Below the pieces are notes generated by a model. That model did no database searches. It was given only the letters and a program-made list of their open reading frames with translations, and was not told the origin of the DNA. Shown piece by piece: positions 55,858 to 64,000 of a DNA stretch of 64,000 nucleotides (the stretch's first letter is position 1; each line of letters begins with the position of its first letter). Source of the stretch: Siderastrea radians (lineage: Eukaryota; Cnidaria; Anthozoa; Scleractinia; Rhizangiidae); assembly GCA_964017195.1 (NCBI GenBank), contig OZ024898.1, positions 5,853,482 to 5,917,481 of the forward strand, in the 5' to 3' direction. Made by a program: the position numbers and the translations under genes.

Positions 55858-56700
55858 GCACAGGAAAGAGAAAAGTACTGCTCAGCTGAGCGTTTCAATT
55901 GAATGGTTACGATTTCATCTACAGAGTTCAAAGATAGAACCACTCTGTGTAACATAATAAACAACACCACAGGAAAGAGTGGAAAGCATTGCTTGGCTTT
56001 CATTTGAATGGTCGCAGTTTGGGATTTCATGCACAGACTGAAAACGATAGCACCACCTTAACGTGCAGTATGATAAACAGCATCAAGGGAAAGCTGCCTA
56101 ATGGCTTTCATTTGAACAGTCACACTTAAATTAAGATTTCATCCACAGACTCAAAAGCGTGAACTGCGTGTTAAAGCATAGTAAACAGCGCACAGCACCA
56201 CAGAAAAGTCAGTACTGCTTAGTAGCTTTAATTTGAATGGTGACACTTTAGGATTTCATCCACAGAGTCAAAAGTTAGAACAAATTTGTGTAGCATAATA
56301 AACAGCACCACAGGAAAGTACTGCCCAGTAGCTTTCATTTGAATGGTGACACTTTAGGATTTCATCCTCAGACTCAAAAGATAGAACCACCTTGTACAGC
56401 ATAATAAACAGCACTACAGGAAAGTACTGCTCAATAGTTTTCATTTGAATGGTGACACTTTAGGATTTCATCCACAGATTCAAAAGTTAGAAACAAGTTG
56501 TACAGTGCAATTAACAGCACCACAGGAAAGTACTGCTCAGTAGCTTTCATTTGAATGGTGACACTTTAGGATTTCATCCACAAACTCAAAAGCTAGAACC
56601 AACTTGTGAAACATAGTAAACAGCACCACAAGAAAGTACTGCCCAGTAGCTTTCATGCGAACGCTCCAACATGGCAGAATTTCGTCCACAGACGCAAAAC
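55858..56700 (+). repeat. 106-bp minisatellite, array in copy 2 (about 8 units)
   Basis: CAGGAAAGTACTGC-type unit starts at 56311, 56417, 56523 and 56629 are exactly 106 bases apart. Earlier units near 55858, 55971, 56086 and 56203 are more diverged. The array ends about 0.54 kb upstream of the second gene. Confidence 0.9.
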
Positions 56701-57238
56701 TAAACCTCAAAATGTACACCAGAATAAACATAAGAGTTCTGCTTTTATTTGAATTTTCATCCGACATCAAAAGCCACGATCGCTCTCCAAATCACGGTAA
56801 CGATATGCATGAATTCGATTGGACTCAACCAAAACAACCGACAGTTGTCAGTGCGATTTCACGCCGGACGATTTGATAGTAAGGCGCATGATAAATAGTA
56901 CAACAAGAACTTGGCAGTTTTCATTGGCCTTCATTTTTGAATGGTCACACTTACCGGATTTCATGCACAGTCTTAAAACTTACAACCTACGGTCAAGCCG
57001 AATTTTGGCATCGCTCTCATCCCTTCCTGCCTGAATGTTTCACCGAGCGAAACGAAAATAGAGCCTGATCGCAGGTTATAAAACTTACAACCTCCTCGTG
57101 CAGCAGCATAATAAACAACCATGCAGAAAAGTACTGAGTCATCGGAAATCAAAAGCTAGAGTCGTTTGCTTTCTTAACCAGCAACAAAACGCTTTAATTT
57201 CTCTTTCACTTTTTTTTAGGAATACAAAGACAACTGAC

Positions 57239-59228
57239 ATGGCGTTCAAGTTAATTTTGGCCTGCTTCTTAATTGGCTGTTTCATGATGGCGGAGGCGGC
57301 GAGGATGCCCTTTTACAGACGTCGCCTGCCTGAACGCTACCAGGACTCGTTAGCCGACAATCCGGCCCCACCGGTAACTTGAAGTTTACTTCTAATTTTT
57401 AGATTTCTAAGCTATCTATATTGATGGAAAAGATCAAGAAAGTGAAAATTACTAGGGCTTTTCTCCGCTGAAATTATTACCGCACCTGAACTTTAAGTGA
57501 GTACCGAACGTCACCACCGCCGGACGTTCTTAGGGAAAATGGTTAGAAATTTTCGAAAAATATCGTTGGAAAACTCTCCTAATTGGTAATATGTCGAGAA
57601 GATTACAGGGCACCAATGCTTTATTTCCTTATAAGTTGTTTGATGGTCCTTTCCATTTTTAAACTCTCCCAGGGATACCCTTGTGTTCCCTATGGACGTA
57701 CAGGCTGCAAAACAGCGGACGACTGCTGCAAAGAGGCCAGCATATATGACAAGAGTGATCAGAGAGCTACAAGTTGTAAGAATCTTGGGTCCAATCCCCC
57801 TTATGAGTAAGTATTTTTTAGTTAGTTACTGTAACAAATTAGCACTCTCCGGTTGTTCAAAGCAGTAATACTGTATGTTACACATTTTTTAAACATTCTT
57901 TTAACCAGTTTTTGACACTGTTTAGTACTGGAAAAAGCGAAAGAATTGAGATGGCGGAAGATGAAAGCTTTTCGAACCCATGACAAAATGACATCGGGTT
58001 GTGTAATCCCACGCACAAGGGGTTGCCGGGAAGGTGAAGGGATCCCTGGAGAAGAAGAATGCAGTACCAAGTGACACGAAAATAGAGCCGGCAGACAAGT
58101 TATAAAAGATAACCTTTTTTTTTCCCTAAAATGTGTGTACCTACCTCCATTCCCCATTCTTCACAGACTAGAATTCCTCAGCAATCACCAGAACTAATTA
58201 TAATTTTGGGAACTATTATTTTGTAAGCCTTCTAATGATGTTATCGATTTAGATTACTTTTTTTTGAGGGGGGGGGGGGGTAGAGGGGATTCTTTTTATG
58301 TGGAAAAATTGCAAATAAGCTAAATACCATGCCACCTAATGCGCTTTTCATTTTTTTTCCCTAAAAACGCGAAGATAAGGCCCACAAAAATTCCATTGAA
58401 ATTAAGGTTTCAGCAGTCGTAATTTCCAGAGCGAACTATAATAGTTGATATAGTTATTTCCTTTCTTTCGCGCACGGTTTCCTTGTAAAGCACTCGTACA
58501 GTAATCCTAACCTGTCGCTTACGCAGGTTGGGGGAGGGAAGGGGAGGGTCAAAATCGATGCCATTATCTATTTCATCAATACCTGGACATGGCTCAAATA
58601 TCGATACACGCGGTTTGTTTTCTGCTCTTCGATACTGCTCACGAGAAAAAGTAGTTGAGTGTACATTCTATGCAACCTCGTTCCCCGGGTCTCTCCTTTT
58701 CCCTTCCCCCAGAGACCCTGGAACGAGGTTACATCCATGCAGTGTTCTTTCGTATTTTCCCGCTGTTATGTTTCTGACTGTGAGTTTATTTTTAGTGAAT
58801 GGACCTGCTTGTAGATGACACAAAGAAAGAAGGCTTCAGAGAGCAGTCATCGCACCTTAAGTTTTAATTTTATTCGTTTTCACAAGCAATACGGTCAACA
58901 TTTGCAGGTAACTTGTCGCGCAACAATTTGCGTCGTATGTCTTTCTACCACACGAAAATGTAGTGGCAATAAGCACAACAAACATTCTCAACTTGCAACG
59001 CAAGACGTGCGGAACGAGTTGCACGATAATGTTGCCCGTATTTAACTTGGCCTTTATTTACGATTTAAACATGCACACAAGCACACAAGCAAAACCGATA
59101 AGGGTCAGAGAGAGAGATTCTGTTGATTGCTGAAAAGAACTGTAATGGGCTTTAATTATAAGATAATGGCAATAAAACTTTTCTTCATTTCAGTGTGTGA
59201 CAAGGACTCAATAATTTGCTGGGTTTGA
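57239..59228 (+). CDS. Secreted ICK-like cysteine-rich peptide precursor, copy 2
   Basis: Exons: 57239-57373, 57673-57775 (alternative end 57806) and 59194-59228, with the same phases and splice sites as copy 1. All six cysteines, the signal peptide and the triple arginine are conserved; exon 2 is identical, and exon 1 has Ser for Pro at residue 37. Introns are also nearly identical, so coding conservation reflects recent duplication and does not prove selection. Both copies look intact. Confidence 0.6.
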
Positions 59229-60145
59229 CTCTCCTTTCAGGTTTTCTTTTCAAGATTATATTCTCAACGGGAGGTTTCAACTGCCAACATTCATTCACAG
59301 TGAAAACCACTTTAAAGCTGATATTCATCCCAGCGCAGCGGTGTTTTCTTTACAAGTGAAATCACTGAACCAAAAGTCTACCCTACTGATTCTTGTTGCC
59401 GCTCTTTTTACGAAACACAAAAGGGATACAAAAATATAATGTGTAATTAGCATTGTTTGTAGCTGTTTGCCACAATGAGAATTGAAGACTTTCAGTCCTT
59501 CGCTCGTTTCCCAACGAAAACCGTTCCAGAGGTTAACTTAAGAGCAATTTTATTTTATTTTAGTGCCACCAATGCAGGACCCATCGGCGAGCTGAAACAT
59601 TAGGCTTTGCAACAGTCATTCAAGCAAACAAAGTGACGCTGGAATCTTCATGCTTTTGTAATGTTTATCTCCTATATTCTTGGTGTCGTGCTGTCGAGCA
59701 AACATAAAGGAGAAAACATTCTGGAAACTGCGGCTTAAAGAACGATTGACTAATAAAATGCGATTTCAACGGCGACGGAACTCTCTTAGAAAATCAGAGA
59801 ACCGGCAGGGCTCCACCTAGTTGTTTTATGACTAAATTCCAGATGGTTTTACAATTTTCTATTTATCGTTTTTCAATGAACACTAAAACTGGAGGAAACA
59901 TTCTGTAAATTGGCTTCTTTTGCCAACGTGAGAGACAGTCAAATGTGATTTAACCCGAAACGGAGATTTCTTAGGAACTCAATGACCGCAACCTGCCAGC
60001 CCCCTAAATTTTTAATTACTAAATTCTAGACATTATTACATGCCCTCATGTCCTTTCGATTTAGTGGAAACTCTCTTTCTTGTGAACAGAACGCAATAGA
60101 GTTATTTTTATGGTAGTCAATTCTCTCTCGAGTGAGCGTTATTAC

Positions 60146-60148
<3 letters not shown>

Positions 60149-60210
<62 letters not shown>
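60149..60210. repeat. (GA)n, about 62 bases, copy 2
   Basis: Pure AG dinucleotide run. Expanded relative to 50622-50658. Confidence 0.95.
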
Positions 60211-60215
<5 letters not shown>

Positions 60216-60239
60216 GTACTTATTCTCATTATTCTGGAA

Positions 60240-63060
60240 AAAAAACTTTGTTTTCGAGAAAGAGAGCGTTAATTGCGAATGGAGCCATCTAACGTTGCAG
60301 AAAAAGGCGTTAATTTTTCGTTAATTTATTTGCTGATTAAAAGCAACAGAAGGCGCTGTTTAAGTTCAAGGAAGGCGAACTCGGCACGCAAGATAATAAA
60401 TTAGTTTGTTTGTCTGTTGAGCTTGTTGAGTAACATTTCTGAATTGCAAATTAAGTGATTTTTAAAGTCTCCAAAGGTAGATTCAGTTATCATCCTTCCA
60501 ACTTTCAGAACTTGTGACTAACGATGTCAAAGGAAGGGTTTTAGCACTATTTTCGCTCATTTCGGCTTCAATCGACTCCTTAGCTCAACGAGGAAAAAAC
60601 TATTGTTTTCGAGAAACTGAGCGTGAGTTGAACATGTTTTTACGCGATAAGTAACCGGATCTAATTTTACAACACAGAAGGCGCTGACTAATTCGATGAA
60701 CTTCTCCTTTAAACAAGCTATTCACGCAACATAAACTAGTTTTTTGCTGAGCTTGTTCAGAGCACTTCTAGGAAGATCTGCAACGATAAATTTTGCCATC
60801 TAACTTTACAACATATCCCTAGTGTAGTTATTGAGCCTGACGAAAGGGAGCAAGCTTGCAGGTTCCTTTACACTTCAGTACCGTTTACGTTTATTATATT
60901 TGGCTTGGATTGCCTCCCTCTGCTTATTCAAAGAAAAAGTTTTGTTCTTGAGAAATAGAACGTGAGTTTAAAAACTTTAAGAATTAAAAACAGTCTTACT
61001 TAGAACAAAAGAACATCTAGACGCGGCACACTTTCAATGGTTAAGAAGCGCGCTTGGCACGGAAAGATAGATTGAGCTTGTCCACTGAACTGATCTCCGA
61101 AATTTGTCAACCGTATGTTCAGAAATCATGGCTCCAATTTACACCTTGAATAACTTACTGAGTCGAAAAAAGAAATTTAATCACCTTGGAGATACTTTTA
61201 TCAATTACTGCATGTTAACCCCCACATTCTTCGCGGCGCTCTCTTTTTGAAACACAAAAAGGAAACAAAAATATACAGTTTAATTGGCACTAGCTGTTTG
61301 CTACTATGAAAATCAAAGACTTTTCTTAAAGTCCTTCGCTCGATCCACGAGAAAAATAATTCTCCGCTAATTAGACAGTAAAGGACCCGCCGGCCAGCTG
61401 AAAAATCACTGAGGCTTAGCGAATCATTGAAGCAAACAAAGGGACGAATCGCGATGCTTTTGTAAATGTTTATCCCCTATATTTTTTGTACCGTGCTGTC
61501 TAACAAAGATAAAGGAGAAACCATTCTGGCTACTGCTTTAAGGAAAAATCTATTAAAGATGCGATTTGAACCGCAACGGAGCTCTTTTAGGAAATCAGTG
61601 ATTAGAACTGAATCCTTGAAACCGCCTAGTTGTTTTATTACCAAGTTCCACAAGGTTTTACATTTCCATTTATCCCTCCACTCGGAAGATATTGTTTTTG
61701 AGAAACAGAGCAACAACAAAATAGTCTATTATGTACAACAAAGGTACATAAAAGCATGATTTGAATATGTTTTTACGTGATTAAAAATAATTTAGTTTCA
61801 GTCACAACAAAGAAGACGCCGAACCATGCTGAAACGATCCAGATTTCTCCCAAAGGCCGTGCTAAAGGACTTTTATTTTAAAGTGATACTACCCTCTGTA
61901 AAATATGGTTTAGTTTTATGGGGATCGTGTTGTAACTCTGACATGCTAGACTCTATAGAAAGACTACATTGTAGGGCGGCAAGAATCATTTTCAACTTGC
62001 CCAAGGACATGCCGTCAAATGAAGTGCTCAAATATGATCAGTGGTCTACCTTTTCCCTGTATTATAAGCTCGACATCCTTAGGCTATTTTATAAGGCAAA
62101 CAACGACAGCCTGCCCGAGCCTCTGATGAAATCGATACTAGACAACTCCAGTCACGGCTATTCGCTCCGAGGAAAACAACTATCTTCGATACCAAGATTC
62201 AACTCGCGATTCATGAAGGTTTCACTCAGATACAAGGGATCTGTACTTTGGAACATTGTTAAATACCACAATCAACAGAAGAGTTTTTCAAGTTTTTTAG
62301 AGCTAAGAAAGCATGTTGTAAATAGAGCATATTTTAAAGATTTTAATTTTAACGCCCTGTCGGCTTCAACAACCCGCCACAGACATAGTGATTTTATATA
62401 TAATTAGCTTTAGTTAGTTATTTTAATCATCTAGTATAGTAACAGTTCTAGTTAGTAATTAATTAAATAATTAATTTCACTGTAAACATAAGAATTGTAA
62501 TTTTAGATATTTTAATTGTAATTTTAATTTTAAATTTAAATACACGACCCCACAAGCTTTTAGCTTTTATTATTATCGTGTTAAAAATAAAGTTTATCTA
62601 TCTTTATCTTATGAATCGAACTGCCCCTTTAAACAAGCCATACACGCAACATAAGTAGTTTTGTCGTTGTTGAGCTTGTTCAGAGAACATCTTGTAAAAT
62701 CTACAACGATAAGTCTTCTTATCATCGACCTAACTTTACAACTTGTAGTTATTAAATCTGACAAAAGGGAATGAACCAGCTTGCAAGTTCCTTTACACTT
62801 CAATGCGGCCGCTTACGTTAATTATTTTTGGTTTGGAATGCTCCCTCGGCTTAATCGAAAAAAGAGTTTTGTTTTCGAGAAAAAGAGCGTGAGTTCAAAA
62901 ATTCTAAGTATTTAAAACAATCTTACTTCGAACACACATATTCAACAATACAGAAGCGAACTTGGCAAGTACAGTTTCAGAAAACTCGAGCTTGTTTACC
63001 GAATATTTCCAAAATTTGTCAACAGTACGTTCAGTACTTGCTCCAAGTTAATTCCTGTAT
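60240..63060 (+). repeat. Cassette array III
   Basis: Copy-2 counterpart of the first part of array II, with GAGCTTGT anchors near 60419, 60746, 61073, 62668 and 62990. It is split by the LINE insertion. Confidence 0.75.
61829..62610 (+). mobile_element. 5'-truncated LINE fragment with open C-terminal frame
   Basis: A 193-codon open frame (61826-62407) reads LPKAVLKDFYFKVILPSVKY, GLVLWGSC, then LDSIERLHCRAARIIFNLP and LRGKQLSSIPR. This is the C-terminal part of non-LTR reverse transcriptases (jockey/CR1/L2-like type). The catalytic core is absent. An AT-rich 3' UTR and the tail TTTATCTATCTTTATCTT end at 62610. The first ATG is supplied by flanking DNA. Copy 1 preserves the empty site at 52264-52275; comparison shows two bases (CG) lost and no target-site duplication. 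The frame is undamaged, so insertion was recent. Confidence 0.85.
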
Positions 63061-63333
63061 TAATCATAACTATAACAAAATTCTCGAATCTGATTGGCTA
63101 TCACCAGCCATGATTTGAGCATTTCTAATAGGACAGTTGGACAGTGTAATTGGACAGTGCACGCGTCATGCCTAAGTAATTGGACAGTACGCGTCAGAGC
63201 GCGCGCGCTAATGGATCAGTTACACTTGAATAAGCTGTTTTTTTAACGTATTTCGCAAATAAAACTGTTGTCTATTCCTTCTCCGGTACGTTTTCTCCTT
63301 TTTCTTTCGCGAATTTTGTTATAAATATGATTA
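63061..63333. mobile_element. 273-bp MITE with TAATCATA..TATAACAAAATTC ends
   Basis: TAATCATAACTATAACAAAA at the left mirrors TTTTGTTATAAATATGATTA at the right. AATTGGACAGT repeats lie inside. It is absent from duplication copy 1 (52715). Confidence 0.75.
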
Positions 63334-63356
63334 ACTGGTAACAGGCCTTCGTGTCA

Positions 63357-63459
63357 TCCAATTCGGTCTGTAATCATACTCGTAATTAAACAAATCGGAC
63401 TCCCGCTACGCGGTCGTCCGATTTTGTTAATCACTCGTATGATTACAGACCGAATTGGA
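63357..63459. repeat. 103-base hairpin
   Basis: CCAATTCGGTCTGTAATCAT pairs perfectly with ATGATTACAGACCGAATTGG, and inner parts (ACAAATCGGA and TCCGATTTTGT) continue the stem. The loop is CTCCCGCTACGCGGTCG. It is also absent from copy 1, so it arrived together with or inside the adjacent MITE. Confidence 0.85.
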
Positions 63460-63529
63460 CTCCACTCAGTCCTATTGCCATTATTTATTATCCAACTGTA
63501 TTAGTTATTGTACAGAAAGCGCGCGAAAG

Positions 63530-64000
63530 ATTTTTCTTTTATCTTGGTTCTCATTTCTAATTTCTTCTTTTAAGGCCTGCGGCCTGGGGGAAATTATGGA
63601 GGGCAGTATTGCTCACTTCTTGGCACTCATACATACACTTTACATCATAATATTGCTATGTTCATAGCGATCGCGAGTTCATGCCAGCTTTCAAACTAAA
63701 GCTCGCTAGTACATTCGTCCTTGCTCTCGTTGAAGAAAAGTTAAGTCCATTGAATTCCTTGTACCTTTCTACACAACTTTCCTTAAAGATTTTGGCAAAG
63801 CAAAGCAAAACTTCCAAAAAATGCTTCCATTTGACTGTTGAATTATTCAACTTGGCGAAAGCAAGGGACTTCCCCGAATCGGCTTCTGTGTTTCAGTGAT
63901 GTAATGTTTACGTGCCAGGGCAAGTTAGGCGAATTCATGCCAGCTTCAAAGCTCGCTAGCACCTTCGTTCTTGCTTTCATCGAAGGGGTTTTTATGCCAT
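63530..64000. other. Sequence beyond the duplication, with a 260-base direct repeat
   Basis: TTCATGCCAGCTTTCAAA..AAGCTCGCTAGTACATTCGT near 63678 recurs near 63935. The frame 63681-63899 (72 codons) lies inside the first unit and is unrecognised. The window ends inside the second unit. Confidence 0.4.

Larger units (their letters stand above)
54270..63528 (+). repeat. Segmental duplication, copy 2
   Basis: Homologous to 45240-52760. Relative to copy 1 it has gained an expanded minisatellite, a longer (GA)n tract, a LINE fragment (61829-62610) and a MITE/hairpin insertion (63061-63484). Confidence 0.9.

Noticed and set aside
61826..62407. Host gene of 193 codons
   Set aside because: The peptide is the C-terminus of a LINE reverse transcriptase. 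The start codon belongs to flanking DNA and the insertion is missing from the duplicate block.

Overview
The window looks like nuclear DNA from an anthozoan cnidarian (coral or sea anemone). It is AT-rich and intron-rich, with short exons bounded by GT..AG sites. It carries DIRS-type and LINE retroelements, many terminal-inverted-repeat (TIR) and foldback elements, Pol III tRNA-like repeats and one 200-base scaffold gap (37520-37719). There are no operons, Shine-Dalgarno sites or CRISPR arrays. The cnidarian assignment is inference from the gene and repeat types; the eukaryotic assignment is direct.

Layout. 1-11 kb: non-coding, repeat-rich DNA with a degenerate tandem repeat, a CRE/YY1-type promoter-like site, two related minus-strand coding fragments (about 2.1 and 5.9 kb), several MITE-like elements and a 2.2-kb foldback (8612-10786). 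11.3-21.3 kb: a secreted multi-module cysteine-rich gene with a signal-peptide exon at 13576-13656, 10-cysteine Ly6/uPAR-like module exons at 14828, 17779 and 18829 (all phase 1-1), and a possible terminal exon at 21128. Its probable 5' exon and first intron exist in three diverged copies (about 3.5, 11.3 and 27.1 kb), and each copy has been hit by a different transposon. 21-27 kb: non-coding, with several TIR elements. 27-32.5 kb: the third copy of the 5' block, split by a 3.8-kb composite insertion that carries a degraded DIRS retrotransposon (gag-like, RT, RNase H, truncated tyrosine recombinase) and a tRNA-Thr-like repeat, flanked by a 10-bp direct repeat. 33.5-42.5 kb: a THAP pseudogene, a second THAP exon, a possible divergent gene start sharing a CRE site, a 0.7-kb palindrome of the tRNA-like repeat beside the gap, and a broken minus-strand exon.

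43-63.5 kb: the most interesting part. Two nearly identical three-exon genes (47733-49716 and 57239-59228) encode a small secreted peptide with a signal peptide, an arginine-rich propeptide and a C..C..CC..C..C inhibitor-cystine-knot-like domain. They lie in a tandem segmental duplication of about 7.5 kb. A satellite-like cassette of about 325 bp surrounds and separates them, and a 106-bp minisatellite with unequal copy number (about 4 versus 8) lies upstream of each. The second copy has since gained a LINE fragment, a MITE/hairpin insertion and a longer (GA)n tract.

Two families of secreted cysteine-rich proteins thus share one window, both amplified by local duplication. Exon structures come from reading frames, splice consensus and comparison of duplicate copies. 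No transcripts or database searches were available.
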